The translations under genes and the position numbers were made by a program. From positions 62,001 to 126,000 of the forward strand of contig NZ_JXMU01000005.1 of the NCBI RefSeq assembly GCF_001293565.1: 64,000 nt of DNA. Direction: 5' to 3'. Source of the stretch: Ahrensia marina (lineage in GTDB: Bacteria > Pseudomonadota > Alphaproteobacteria > Rhizobiales > Rhizobiaceae). The notes under the pieces were generated by a model. That model saw only the letters and a list, made by a program, of their open reading frames with translations. It was not told the DNA's origin and ran no database searches. Of the stretch, positions 26,543-36,272 are shown in pieces (position 1 is the stretch's first letter; each line of letters opens with the position of its first letter).

Positions 26543-28342
26543 CTATTCTATATCCAGAGCGGCCTTGCCGCCTTTGCCAAGTTGATTGAGACGGGCATAC
26601 ATGCCGCCGCGCTTTTTCGACAATGATTCATGTGTTCCGGTCTCAACGACCTGTCCGTCATTGATAACAATAATTTTGTCAGCATTAATGATGGTTGAAA
26701 GCCGGTGCGCAACCACAATTGTTGTGCGGCCCTTCATCACCTTTTCAAGCGCCTCTTGAACCAAACGCTCCGACTCGTTGTCGAGTGCCGATGTTGCTTC
26801 ATCCAGCAACAATATCGGCGCATTGCGCACGATCGCCCGTGCAATTGAAACACGCTGACGCTGTCCGCCGGACAAAGTCACGCCGTTCTCGCCAACCGGC
26901 GTATCATAGCCATCGGCCTGCTGGAGAATAAATTGGTGGGCATTGGCCAGTTCTGCGGCTTGAATTATTTCCGCGTCGGTCGCATCGGGGCGACCATAGC
27001 GGATATTGTCCATAATCGAGCCTTCAAACAGATAGGCTTGCTGCGAGACAAAGGCGATTTGCTGGCGCAGTGAACTTTTGGTCACGCCGCCAATATTTTG
27101 ACCGTCAATCAGGATATTGCCACTGGCTGGATCATAAAATCGCTGTATCAGGGAAATTACCGTTGATTTACCAGATCCTGATGGTCCTACCAATGCAGTG
27201 GTTTTACGGCTTTCCGCCTTAAAACTTAAACCGCGCAGGACATAGCTGCCATCGCCGTAATCAAAATCGACATTGTCGAACTCGATCTCACCACCATCAA
27301 CGGCCAACTCAACGGCGACGGACGCGTCGCGCTGTTTGTCTTCCATGTCGAGGATTTCATAAATCATGCGGGCATTAACGACCGCTTTTTCCAGATTCAC
27401 TTTCAACCGCGCCAGACGTTTTGCCGGATCATAGGCGAACAATAATGCGGTAATAAATGCGAACATCGCGCCGGGCGGCTGCGCGTCATTGATGGCGCGG
27501 TAACCGCCATAGGCGATAGCGCCTGCAACGGCAAATCCTGCAATTATTTCTGTTATCGGTGTTACACGTTCAGAAATTACGGCCAGTTTGTTATTGCGGT
27601 TTTTCGCATGTTCAATGGTGTTTTCTATCTTTTTGCTGAGTTGTTCTTCCATCGTGAACGCTTTGATCACGGTGATACCCTGCATCGCTTCCTGCATTGT
27701 ACCGATCACACGTGCGTTCAAATGGACCGTTTCACGGGTTACCGAGCGGATACGCTTGGAGATATAGGCCACACCGAAAATCAAAAGCGGACCGATGATG
27801 AAAGTAACCAGTGACAAGGTTGCATCCTGAAGAAACATCACAATGACTAACCCGACCAGAGTGACAAAATCACGTGCCAACGATGTGATCGTCAGCGATA
27901 GTACTTCACGAATGCCTTCAATATTCGCCGAAATCATTGCCGCCAGACGGCCCGACCGGTTGTCTGTGAAAAAATCAACGCCGGTGGACATTAATTTGGA
28001 AAAAACGCGCTTTTGATATCGGGCAACCAGATCATTGCCGATGCGCTTCATGGTCGTGGCCTGAAAATACATGGCCAGCGCACGCAATGTAAAAGCGCCC
28101 ATAATAGCAAAAGAAATCAGCGCAATCAGATCTTTGCGTTGGTTGTAGAATATTTCATCAATGACGTCGCGCATAATCCATGCGGAAAATGCTGTCGTGG
28201 CTGAAATAACCAACAGGCAGAGCACAACAAAAGCGTAGGCTTTGAAATATTGACGCCCGTTTTCATCATAGATGCGCTTCAGCACACTTAATAAATCGCC
28301 GCCGTCAATGGCTTGTTTGTTTGCCGATGTAACCTTGGTCAA
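26543..28342 (-). CDS. ABC exporter, fused membrane and ATPase domains (MsbA-like)
   Basis: A 599-residue half-transporter that dimerises in the inner membrane. The N-terminal 320 residues hold about six transmembrane helices ([32 protein letters not shown] ...). The nucleotide-binding domain (about 345-590) has Walker [12 protein letters not shown], the Q-loop, the signature [15 protein letters not shown], Walker [13 protein letters not shown] and the switch His (VVAHRLST). It resembles MsbA/lipid A or multidrug exporters; the substrate is not determined. The gap to dapB is 7 bp. Confidence 0.93.
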   Translation of the reverse strand: MTKVTSANKQAIDGGDLLSVLKRIYDENGRQYFKAYAFVVLCLLVISATTAFSAWIMRDVIDEIFYNQRKDLIALISFAIMGAFTLRALAMYFQATTMKRIGNDLVARYQKRVFSKLMSTGVDFFTDNRSGRLAAMISANIEGIREVLSLTITSLARDFVTLVGLVIVMFLQDATLSLVTFIIGPLLIFGVAYISKRIRSVTRETVHLNARVIGTMQEAMQGITVIKAFTMEEQLSKKIENTIEHAKNRNNKLAVISERVTPITEIIAGFAVAGAIAYGGYRAINDAQPPGAMFAFITALLFAYDPAKRLARLKVNLEKAVVNARMIYEILDMEDKQRDASVAVELAVDGGEIEFDNVDFDYGDGSYVLRGLSFKAESRKTTALVGPSGSGKSTVISLIQRFYDPASGNILIDGQNIGGVTKSSLRQQIAFVSQQAYLFEGSIMDNIRYGRPDATDAEIIQAAELANAHQFILQQADGYDTPVGENGVTLSGGQRQRVSIARAIVRNAPILLLDEATSALDNESERLVQEALEKVMKGRTTIVVAHRLSTIINADKIIVINDGQVVETGTHESLSKKRGGMYARLNQLGKGGKAALDIE

Positions 28343-28413
28343 AATGCTGCTTCTCTTGCTGATATTGAGGCGGGTATAACGGAACCGGCATCAAAAAAAC
28401 AGCATATATTGAC

Positions 28414-29445
28414 CTATTCAGCACACCAATGACGACGGTCCAATGACACACCAAAACGCACAGGTGTACGCGCATAAGCTGTCAGTCCGGCAAGCGGTGC
28501 CTGTTCGTGCAAAATGGCAAAGGTTGGCATTGCGCTGATAATTTCAGAATGCGGTGCCTTGTTTTCAAAGGCAGCCCTGAACCGTTCCTCATCAAAAATT
28601 GATAGAATCTTCTGAGTAATACCGCCAGTCAAATAAACCCCGCCCTTGGCCATAAAAATAAGCGCCAAATCACCGGCCACGCGGCCCAGATATTCACTGA
28701 ACAGGGAAATTGTTTCCACGGCTACCGGATCAGATTTGTCTTTTGCAGCAGCAGTTACGTCTTCAGGCGTGGTAAACTGCGGCTCTTTCCCATTTGCCTT
28801 TGCAACAGCCTGATAAAGATTGACCAGACCGCGGCCACATAGAATTTGCTCGCCGGTCACGCGGCCGCCAATGCGCTCCAAATGCGGGAAAATTTCAAGA
28901 TCACGGTCCGTCTGCGGCCCAAGATCAATATGTCCACCCTCACCGGCAACCGGTATCCAAGTATTTGCAGCATGAATCAAACCGGCCATACCCAAACCGG
29001 TACCTGGGCCCAAAATGACGCAATTGCTGCGCTCGGCTTTTTCGCCATTGCCCAGTTTTTTCAAGTGCTCGTCTTCAAGCGCAACGATCGCCAGTGCCTG
29101 CGCTTCATAATCATTCAGAACAATAATGTTCTGAAGGCCAAATTGCTCGATCATCTGTTCGGGTTTCACGACCCAGTGATTGTTGGTCAGGTCAATTTCA
29201 TCACCGTCTGTTGGTCCAGCCACCGCCAGAACCGCCGCGCGGGGTAACAGCGATGTACGATCAAGAACGTGACTTTGGATGGCCGCATCCAGAGACGGGT
29301 AATCTTTGGTCTTAATCGGCTCGAATGTTTTCGGCTCTGCATAAGAATCAACAACAATCGAAAAACGGGCGTTGGTACCGCCAATATCTGCAATCAAAAT
29401 CGGAAAAGGAAGCGCTGTTGGTGAAACATGCGAATGACTAGGCAT
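28414..29445 (-). CDS. glk: Glucokinase
   Basis: Glk phosphorylates glucose with ATP. The 343-residue protein has [15 protein letters not shown] (phosphate-1 loop), [33 protein letters not shown] (catalytic Asp), [15 protein letters not shown] and [24 protein letters not shown], all hallmarks of the bacterial Glk family (not ROK). Its start overlaps the end of mgsA by 8 bases, so the two share a transcript. Confidence 0.95.
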   Translation of the reverse strand: MPSHSHVSPTALPFPILIADIGGTNARFSIVVDSYAEPKTFEPIKTKDYPSLDAAIQSHVLDRTSLLPRAAVLAVAGPTDGDEIDLTNNHWVVKPEQMIEQFGLQNIIVLNDYEAQALAIVALEDEHLKKLGNGEKAERSNCVILGPGTGLGMAGLIHAANTWIPVAGEGGHIDLGPQTDRDLEIFPHLERIGGRVTGEQILCGRGLVNLYQAVAKANGKEPQFTTPEDVTAAAKDKSDPVAVETISLFSEYLGRVAGDLALIFMAKGGVYLTGGITQKILSIFDEERFRAAFENKAPHSEIISAMPTFAILHEQAPLAGLTAYARTPVRFGVSLDRRHWCAE

Positions 29446-29857
29446 CTAATTCTCCATCTGCCTGTTCGGCAAAGTTCGTCAGTAAAATTTCGGCGGTAGA
29501 CCGGTTCAGCGCCATGGGAATATCATAAACAATTGCAAGCCGCATAAGCGCCTTTACATCAACGTCATGAGGCATAGGTGTCAGCGGATCGACAAAGAAG
29601 ATCAGCCCATCGACATTTCCCTCGGCAATCATTCCCCCGATTTGCTGGTCTCCGCCAAGCGGCCCGCTTTTAAGCGGCATCAAATCAAGATCTTTATGTT
29701 CTGCGATTATACGAGAACCGGTTGTACCCGTTGTGAATATCCGGCACTCCGAAAAATGCGAAATATGCCTGCCCACAAAATCGACAAGATCGTCTTTTTT
29801 CTGATCATGGGCAATCAGCGCCAGAACAGGCTTTTGTGCTTCTTCTCGGTTATCCAT
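29438..29857 (-). CDS. mgsA: Methylglyoxal synthase
   Basis: MgsA turns dihydroxyacetone phosphate into methylglyoxal and phosphate, a bypass of lower glycolysis under phosphate limitation. From ATG 29857 it has 139 residues: [48 protein letters not shown] (catalytic Asp in the GGDQQ block) and [32 protein letters not shown]. An ATG at 29908 would add 17 residues of unconserved sequence, so I prefer 29857; neither has a strong ribosome binding site. It overlaps glk. Confidence 0.94.
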   Translation of the reverse strand: MDNREEAQKPVLALIAHDQKKDDLVDFVGRHISHFSECRIFTTGTTGSRIIAEHKDLDLMPLKSGPLGGDQQIGGMIAEGNVDGLIFFVDPLTPMPHDVDVKALMRLAIVYDIPMALNRSTAEILLTNFAEQADGELDA

Positions 29858-29942
29858 CAATCGACTTTTCTTTAAATCGTTTGAAATCGCTATAGAACAA
29901 TTTTCCATAGCATGGAAGCTTCAGAACTATATGACTGTCATT

Positions 29943-31007
29943 TTAATAAGGCCGGGAGCCAGGAATTGGCCACTCAACGGCATTTCTTCGAGCATTTCCT
30001 GCAATTGGTGCCGATGATGCGCGCGCGGACGCCAATGCTGCAGTTGGATCATAATTTGCATCCAGCGTGACCAATTGCTCGCTGGCAGGCTCTGGTTCGC
30101 GCAATACTGCTGAACAGCTGTTGGGAAGATCCGATAAGGTCACCACGCGCTTTTTAACGGGTTTAGCGCCCTTCTTGGGTGGCTTGGGTGTCCATGGCTC
30201 TTTTGTAAACCACCAATCAAGTGACGCATCACATCCCGACCCTGCGGGAACCGCGTTTTGCTTACGGCAGTTCGTCGAGCCTTGCGGGCATTTCATGCGA
30301 ATATGAAAATGATAATGATGCCCATAATAGGGGCGCACTTTACCCAGCCATGAGGCATTTTGAGCCGAACCGCCATATGCATCACACATTGCTTTTTTAA
30401 TGCCCGGATGAACGAACAGACGTTCCACATCATTAAATCGCGCTGCACGCGCAATCAGTTTTCCATGTTCCGGTGTCCAGATATTTGGATCAACATGAAG
30501 TGTGCCCTTTTTCAAAACGGAAATAGCACTGGTATCGCGGCGCTCCTGGCGCGTTAATTTTCGGTTCGGCATTTTGGTCAGCCAAATATCGGCGTCAAGG
30601 CCAACCTGATGCGAAGCATGCCCTGTCAGCATCGGTCCGCCACGCGGCTGCGAAATATCTCCCACCAGAAGTCCCGGCCAACCATCTGCAACAGCGTCAC
30701 GGGAAAGCTTTTGCACCAATGCAATCAGATCAGGATGACCCCAGCGCCGGTTTCTTTCCAGACGCATCGCCTGCCATGTCGGCCCGTCTGTCGGCATGGC
30801 AACGGCTCCGGATATGCAGCCCTTGGAATAAAAGCCGTGAACTTCAGCAGGGTTAACCGATGGAAGCGGCGTGTGGCCGAACAGTTCTTTTGCAGGTGTC
30901 TGCGCGTTTGCAACAGGCGCGCTGATCGTCAATACAAGTCCCGCCACACCAATCAATGATGCCACTTGTTTGATTGTACTGCGCGTTTTTGCAAACTGTC
31001 TTGTCAT
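29943..31007 (-). CDS. mepA: Penicillin-insensitive murein endopeptidase
   Basis: MepA is a periplasmic zinc endopeptidase that cuts D-alanyl-meso-DAP cross-links in peptidoglycan. The 354-residue protein starts with a signal peptide (about 1-35, cleavage after VANA). LTGHASHQVGLDADIWL and YYGHHYHFHIRMKCP supply the zinc and catalytic His/Asp ligands of the LAS family. A C-terminal extension (about 255-354) is Pro/Ala/Lys-rich and without recognised domain. Confidence 0.95.
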   Translation of the reverse strand: MTRQFAKTRSTIKQVASLIGVAGLVLTISAPVANAQTPAKELFGHTPLPSVNPAEVHGFYSKGCISGAVAMPTDGPTWQAMRLERNRRWGHPDLIALVQKLSRDAVADGWPGLLVGDISQPRGGPMLTGHASHQVGLDADIWLTKMPNRKLTRQERRDTSAISVLKKGTLHVDPNIWTPEHGKLIARAARFNDVERLFVHPGIKKAMCDAYGGSAQNASWLGKVRPYYGHHYHFHIRMKCPQGSTNCRKQNAVPAGSGCDASLDWWFTKEPWTPKPPKKGAKPVKKRVVTLSDLPNSCSAVLREPEPASEQLVTLDANYDPTAALASARASSAPIAGNARRNAVEWPIPGSRPY

Positions 31008-31082
31008 TATCTGCTTCCAATTACCGGCAAATCAGTTGGCATAAGGCTACCTTGAAACCCGTTAACGTCAATCACATGAACA

Positions 31083-32930
31083 TCACAATTTCGGTTTGAC
31101 GCGATAAACGACCAATGGCGTGTCTGCTGTTTCCGGAACTTTTTCCAGCCATGACGGCACTTCGCCCTGATGTAATTTTGCCTGTAGCCCGTTTGGCGCA
31201 GCTTTTTTAAAATCATTGGCATCTGCGCTGTTAATGCAATCTGCGATCAGGGTGACACCTGCCTCATCAATTAAAACATGAGCACCATCAGGTGCAGCCA
31301 GCATTGTTTCAATCATTTGAAGATTGCCGTCCGAATTACGGTGATATGGTCCGGCCAAGGCACGGTGATTTGTAAGCTTTAGAATATTCGCACCGATATC
31401 AGTCGCACCCAACACAACACCTCTTGGCTCCTTGGCAAGAGGCGCAAATACATCTTCGGAAAAGCAATAATCCCGCGCGGAGACATTTCTTGCCTGCTCC
31501 TGAAGCGTTTGCTCACCGGCAAAGATGACAGAAGCCTGCGCGCCTGCCACCCACCAGAATATGTTAAGGGAGACCAGCCCCATAGCGGTCATTTTCAAAA
31601 GATCGCGAACAGCATTTGTATGAAGATATTGCGACCGTAATCGTGTGAAAACAAATGAAAGCGGTAATACGGCAAGCGCCGAAGCAAACAGTGTTCCACG
31701 TTGCTGCCACAGCGTGACTGCAATCGCCATAGTGATCAGCATAAGCGACAACACGCCAAACCAGCGCATGGCTTTTTCTTCAGATTTAAAAACCAGCCAT
31801 AGGGAGGCCAGCATGCCGCAAACGGCCATGCCGAGGAGGCCAAAAAGCTGGTAGGGGTCTGCGGCCCAAAGATCAAACACCGAACGGGTTTCAACAACAC
31901 CGTCCAGCCAGAATATTTTCAATTTCGGATCGAGCGATGCAAGCGGGTTGGAAAGACATTGAGGAAAGGCCACAAGCATTAAAACAATAGCCGCACCTGC
32001 GGCCAAGCCGAGCACAAAAAGGCGTGATTTAGTCGTTGCCGAAAAATGAGCGGCGATAGCCAGTGCAAAGCCGCCAACACTGCACATGCCGATATGAAAT
32101 GCCGAATAAGCATCACAATAAACCGCACCATAGTCCTTAGGCTGAACTGTCGCCAGATATACCAGCAATGCAGACACACCAAGCCAGAAACCGAACATAA
32201 ATGCCGACCGCGCATGGATGACACCCGTCAGAAAAGCGACCGTTACCCAAACACCTGCAATTGTCACATAAGGCAAGGTCTCGACACCGATTGCCAGCAT
32301 CAAAACGGCTATCAGGCCAGCCAAAGCATGTGCTCTGACTTCAAAGCGGCCTGGCACAAGCATGGCTACCAGCAACATGCACAGCGCTACCTGTATATTA
32401 TGGTGGTCTAAAGCACCCGGCGAAAAAATCCCTGAAGTCATAAAGGCTGCCGCACCAAATATTGTGGCCGGTATTTGCGCAGCAACATATCCCATGCGCG
32501 CACATGCAATATTTACCGCGAAAACAGCCGTAAAAAGGGTCAGCGCCGGCCAGATAAAGGCAGTGATCTGTTCTGCGGCAAGACTATCACCGGTAAGCAT
32601 TTCCACAGTTGAGTAGATTAGCCATAGTGGCCCGTCGACCAATCGTGACCAGTGCATGAGTGTGCCGCCATCAAGACCTAATCTGTATTGGAACGGATCA
32701 AACCAGCTTTGCCCCGCCAGCAAATCACGCAATGTCACCAGCCGCATCATATCATCGGAGTTCTTGATGCCACTGGCATCATTGCCGCCTAAAATTGCCA
32801 GCGCATAGACAGCAAGCACGGCAATGAGCGCATAAAGGGCTGATTTGTTAAAAGAGTCACGTGGCAAGGCTTCCTGACTATTTGGTACAGTGCCGTTCTG
32901 CATATTTATAGCCATGTCTGCCTGAAACAC
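31083..32930 (-). CDS. Polytopic membrane protein, GT-C glycosyltransferase-like
   Basis: An inner-membrane protein of 615 residues with about ten to twelve transmembrane helices. The first loop has DDMMRLVTLRDLLAGQSWFDPFQYRLG, then MHWSRLVD, and a later GALDHHNIQVAL block. An acidic pair after the first helix and a DHH motif two to three helices later is the pattern of GT-C enzymes such as STT3 and dolichyl/polyprenyl-linked glycosyltransferases. The last 110 residues form a soluble domain. Proteins like this are common in Rhizobiales and usually called hypothetical. Next door, divergently, is a GT2/methyltransferase/GtrA operon, so a role in surface glycans is plausible. No specific substrate can be named. 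Confidence 0.7.
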   Translation of the reverse strand: MFQADMAINMQNGTVPNSQEALPRDSFNKSALYALIAVLAVYALAILGGNDASGIKNSDDMMRLVTLRDLLAGQSWFDPFQYRLGLDGGTLMHWSRLVDGPLWLIYSTVEMLTGDSLAAEQITAFIWPALTLFTAVFAVNIACARMGYVAAQIPATIFGAAAFMTSGIFSPGALDHHNIQVALCMLLVAMLVPGRFEVRAHALAGLIAVLMLAIGVETLPYVTIAGVWVTVAFLTGVIHARSAFMFGFWLGVSALLVYLATVQPKDYGAVYCDAYSAFHIGMCSVGGFALAIAAHFSATTKSRLFVLGLAAGAAIVLMLVAFPQCLSNPLASLDPKLKIFWLDGVVETRSVFDLWAADPYQLFGLLGMAVCGMLASLWLVFKSEEKAMRWFGVLSLMLITMAIAVTLWQQRGTLFASALAVLPLSFVFTRLRSQYLHTNAVRDLLKMTAMGLVSLNIFWWVAGAQASVIFAGEQTLQEQARNVSARDYCFSEDVFAPLAKEPRGVVLGATDIGANILKLTNHRALAGPYHRNSDGNLQMIETMLAAPDGAHVLIDEAGVTLIADCINSADANDFKKAAPNGLQAKLHQGEVPSWLEKVPETADTPLVVYRVKPKL

Positions 32931-33021
32931 TCAATTTCTTGTCTTTCCGCAACTTAAACTTAACCAGATCAAGAAAAAGTAAAGGTGAGCGAAACGCTGC
33001 AACAATAGCCGACACCGGGGC

Positions 33022-34101
33022 ATGATGATGAGTATGAAAAAACGTAAAAATGACTTCTTGCCGACCGATCCTGCCAATTTGTGGTCGGCATATGACATCG
33101 CTATATTATTGCCATGCTTTAATGAAGGCGCGACGATCACTGATGTCGTCAAGCGTTTCAAAGAAACACTGCCTGATGCAACGATTTATGTTTATGACAA
33201 TAATTCGAGCGACGAAACCGCTATCCGCGCACAACTTGCAGGCGCGGTTGTCGTTCCGGAACGCCGGCAAGGCAAAGGCCATGTTGTGCGCCGTATGTTC
33301 GCAGATATCGAGGCCGATATTTACATCATGGCCGATGGTGACGGCACTTATATGCCTGAAGAAGCGCCTGAACTCATCAATACATTGATATCGGAACGCG
33401 CTGACATGGTCGTCGGCACCCGCGCCGGTGTCAAGTCAGATGCAGGACGCGCAGGACATGCTTTTGGCAATACGCTGTTTAACAAAATATACCGCGCGAT
33501 TTTCGGCAATGATTTTTCCGATATTCTATCAGGCTACCGCGCTTTTACACGACGCTATGTGAAAAGCTTTCCTGCTGTATCAGGCGGTTTTGAAATCGAA
33601 ACCGAAATGTCGGTTCATGCCGGTCAGTTAAAATTACCTGTTGCGGAAATTGAACTTGATTATGGGCGCCGCCCTGAAGGATCAGCTTCCAAACTTTCAA
33701 CATTCAAGGACGGTGCGAAAATCCTCTTCATGTTTGCCCGCCTGATGAAAGCGACACAGCCCTTGCGCTTCTTCGGATTAATCAGCGCTGTATTGTTATG
33801 TGCAAGTCTCGTTTCAATGATTGCACCTCTTGTCGAATATTTCACCACCGGCCTTGTTACACGTATGCCAACCTGGGTCGGCGCTATCGGTCTTTTACTT
33901 TTATCCACCTTATCGCTTATGACCGGGCTGGTACTTAGTTCTGTTGCCGCCGGGCGCGCTGAAAACAAACGAATGGTTTATCTCAATCAAGTGCCACACC
34001 GCGGCGAAATGCGCCCAGACCGGGGACGGCATGTAAGGCGCAAAACACGCGCACTGCCAGCCATCAAAGCGCCTTCTGTTGATATAGGCGAGGATGCCTA
34101 G
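33022..34101 (+). CDS. Family 2 glycosyltransferase (dolichyl-phosphate-mannose synthase-like)
   Basis: A 359-residue protein. Residues 28-240 are a GT-A fold: IAILLPCFNEGATITDVVKRFKETLP, YVYDNNSSDET, GKGHVVRRMFADI, IMADGDGTYMPEEAPEL (the DxD metal site) and SGYRAFTRRYVKSFPAVSGGFEIETEMSVHA. Two C-terminal transmembrane helices (about 255-280 and 292-318) anchor it in the inner membrane. Such enzymes load a sugar onto a polyprenyl phosphate. Start ATG 33022; ATGs at 33025 and 33031 are also possible. The stop TAG ends right before the ATG of the next gene. Confidence 0.9.
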   Translation: MMMSMKKRKNDFLPTDPANLWSAYDIAILLPCFNEGATITDVVKRFKETLPDATIYVYDNNSSDETAIRAQLAGAVVVPERRQGKGHVVRRMFADIEADIYIMADGDGTYMPEEAPELINTLISERADMVVGTRAGVKSDAGRAGHAFGNTLFNKIYRAIFGNDFSDILSGYRAFTRRYVKSFPAVSGGFEIETEMSVHAGQLKLPVAEIELDYGRRPEGSASKLSTFKDGAKILFMFARLMKATQPLRFFGLISAVLLCASLVSMIAPLVEYFTTGLVTRMPTWVGAIGLLLLSTLSLMTGLVLSSVAAGRAENKRMVYLNQVPHRGEMRPDRGRHVRRKTRALPAIKAPSVDIGEDA

Positions 34102-34824
34102 ATGAACCGCGAAACAACAAACTGGGTTCGTTTTGCAATTGAAGAACTAATCCCGCCAATCGTGCGCGATTCAGGTTTCTTTCGTAGTTTGATGAAACTG
34201 GCATGGGGCAAGCACATTGATGATCTGGCCCGGTTTCGCGAACGGGCGGCATTTCTAACCGATGAAGAATATACGCAGCTTTACCGCGATCATCCGCGTG
34301 TGCATGAGGGGACTGACAATTCGCAGGCATGTATAGACCGGATTGTGAAAGATGTTACCGGTCATTCTGTTGCCGATATCGGCTGCGGTACAGGCGTATT
34401 GCTGAACCATATTCGCAACGGCAACAGCGATCTGCAAAGACTAGCCGGCGTTGATTTTGTCATTGATGATGCATCAAAATTATCCGGCATTGAGTATTTT
34501 GCTGCCCGTATTGAGAATCTACCGTTTAAAGACAATGAATTTGATACGGTGGTTTGTACGCATGTGCTTGAACATGTTCTGGACTTTCGCAAATCTCTCA
34601 CAGAGCTCCGGCGCGTTGCGGCCAAACGTGTGATCATCGTTGTACCGCGCGAACGTGAATATAAATATTCATTCAATCCGCATTTTAATTTCTTCCCGTA
34701 CAAGCAATCATTCCTGCGCGCGGCATTTCCAATTCCCACCGATTTTAAATGCGATGATATCGGACGTGATATTTATTATGTTGAAGACATTCATCATGAG
34801 CAACAAGCCAGCGCTGTAGCCTGA
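34102..34824 (+). CDS. Class I SAM-dependent methyltransferase
   Basis: A 240-residue protein with the Rossmann-type methyltransferase core (Methyltransf_11-like): SVADIGCGTGVLLNHIRN (motif I, SAM loop), LAGVDFVID, FKDNEFDTVVCTHVLEHVLDFRKSLTELRRVAAKRVIIVVPRE. The N-terminal 90 residues are unrecognised. It sits directly between a GT2 enzyme and a GtrA-like protein, abutting the first, so its target may be a lipid-linked sugar or glycan. Confidence 0.88.
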   Translation: MNRETTNWVRFAIEELIPPIVRDSGFFRSLMKLAWGKHIDDLARFRERAAFLTDEEYTQLYRDHPRVHEGTDNSQACIDRIVKDVTGHSVADIGCGTGVLLNHIRNGNSDLQRLAGVDFVIDDASKLSGIEYFAARIENLPFKDNEFDTVVCTHVLEHVLDFRKSLTELRRVAAKRVIIVVPREREYKYSFNPHFNFFPYKQSFLRAAFPIPTDFKCDDIGRDIYYVEDIHHEQQASAVA

Positions 34825-34826
34825 TC

Positions 34827-35231
34827 ATGCAATTAGTAGCGCAATCCAAAACCGGTAAAATATTTGCTTTTGCTGTTGCAGGCGGCAGTGGGTTCGTGAT
34901 CGACGTTGTTGTGCTTTTTTTGTTGTTGCAGCTAACACCACTCGGGCCGCTTACAGCCCGCATATTGTCAATCATTTGTGCGATGATATCCAATTTCACC
35001 ATCAACCGCACATTTACGTTCGGTCAAAGTGGGCGCAGCCTGCGCGAAGAATTTGCGCGTTATTTATCTGTTGGCGCTGTCGGCGCATTGCTCAATTATA
35101 TCATCTACGTTGCGCTTTTGCTCATAATCCCAGGCTTTTCGCCATTTTTAGCGACATTTATCGCCGTGATAGTCGTCGCTTTTTTCTCATATTTCGGCTA
35201 TTCGCGTTTCGTGTTTAACCGCAAAGATTAA
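34827..35231 (+). CDS. GtrA family membrane protein
   Basis: A small protein of 134 residues with four transmembrane helices: IFAFAVAGGSGFVIDVVVLFLLLQLT, ARILSIICAMISNFTINRTFTF, YLSVGAVGALLNYIIYVALLLI and FLATFIAVIVVAFFSYFGYSRFVF. This is the GtrA/DPMS fold, proposed to flip polyprenyl-phosphate sugars. It follows the methyltransferase by two bases and ends overlapping the convergent oxidoreductase by four bases. Confidence 0.9.
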   Translation: MQLVAQSKTGKIFAFAVAGGSGFVIDVVVLFLLLQLTPLGPLTARILSIICAMISNFTINRTFTFGQSGRSLREEFARYLSVGAVGALLNYIIYVALLLIIPGFSPFLATFIAVIVVAFFSYFGYSRFVFNRKD

Positions 35232-36223
35232 ACGCTTTCCCGCGAACCGCTTTCACCGGATTTAAAGATTGCATCGATCAATTTCTGATTGTTAATCGAG
35301 TTTTGGAGATCAAAAATTCGCACATCCTCACCGCGTGATTTGCGCACAAAATTATCGACCTGAAGCGTATATTGATTCACGCCGCCAAAGCGGAATGACT
35401 GAACCTCGGTGTGCTTCTGGTTGTGCAGTGTCACTTCGTCAAAGCCATAAAGGCCGGCATTAAACGGCGTGTGCACTTCAATAAAACCTTCATCACCGTG
35501 GAAGACCATATTTTGGCGCAAAGCCATTTGGGTCGACACGTAAAATGACATATCGAAATTTGCAAATTCGACTGCCATAGTCGAATAGATATCCGTACCG
35601 AAGTCGGAATCGCGTTCAACTTTTGCCATGACTGATAATGGTTCCTGACCTGTCACCATGCGGGTTACAATTGTCGGATAAACCCCAATATCAGGCAGGG
35701 CACCGCCGCCAAGCTCCGGCTTGTTGCGCATATTGTCGCCATCGCGGTTATAATATGAAAAGGCACCCTGCACATGTTTTAATGTGCCGATCGCTCCTTC
35801 TTTGATTAGCGACTGAACTTTCAGCCATTGCGGGTGGTAATAAACCATAAAGGCCTCGGCGATCAAAACGCCGGTCTCTTTTTGAACCTCAACTAGCGCG
35901 TTGATTTCTTCAGCTTTGAGCGAAATCGGTTTTTCACAAAGAACATGCTTGCCGGCCTTTGCCGCTTTAATTGACCACTCGATATGCTGCGAGGTCGGCA
36001 AGGGTATATAGATGCCATCGACTTTATCGCTGGCCAGCATCTCGTCATATGATGCAAAAGCATGGGGGATGCCAAAGCGGCCTGCAACATCTTGCGCGCG
36101 GGTCAGATCACGGCTTGCAATGGCAGATACATTGCCGGTTTCAGACTGCATAATGGCAGGAATCAACTGCTCCCGCGCAATTTTCGCCGACGATAAAATT
36201 CCCCAATTAAACATGCTGTCCAC
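35228..36223 (-). CDS. Gfo/Idh/MocA family oxidoreductase
   Basis: A 331-residue NAD(P)-dependent dehydrogenase. The N-terminal Rossmann domain has WGILSSAKIAREQLIPAIMQ and IASRDLTRAQDVAGRFGIP; the EKP motif is in HVLCEKPISLKAEEI; the C-terminal domain starts around YNRDGDNMRNKPELGGGALPDIGVYPTIVTRMV. Family members oxidise sugars, inositols or related compounds; the substrate is unknown. The first 35 residues fit a normal start at ATG 36223. Confidence 0.92.
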   Translation of the reverse strand: MDSMFNWGILSSAKIAREQLIPAIMQSETGNVSAIASRDLTRAQDVAGRFGIPHAFASYDEMLASDKVDGIYIPLPTSQHIEWSIKAAKAGKHVLCEKPISLKAEEINALVEVQKETGVLIAEAFMVYYHPQWLKVQSLIKEGAIGTLKHVQGAFSYYNRDGDNMRNKPELGGGALPDIGVYPTIVTRMVTGQEPLSVMAKVERDSDFGTDIYSTMAVEFANFDMSFYVSTQMALRQNMVFHGDEGFIEVHTPFNAGLYGFDEVTLHNQKHTEVQSFRFGGVNQYTLQVDNFVRKSRGEDVRIFDLQNSINNQKLIDAIFKSGESGSRESV

Positions 36224-36272
36224 CCTTAGTTTACTGATTTTCGTGACTTATCTTGCGTTTTTATAAAAGCGC

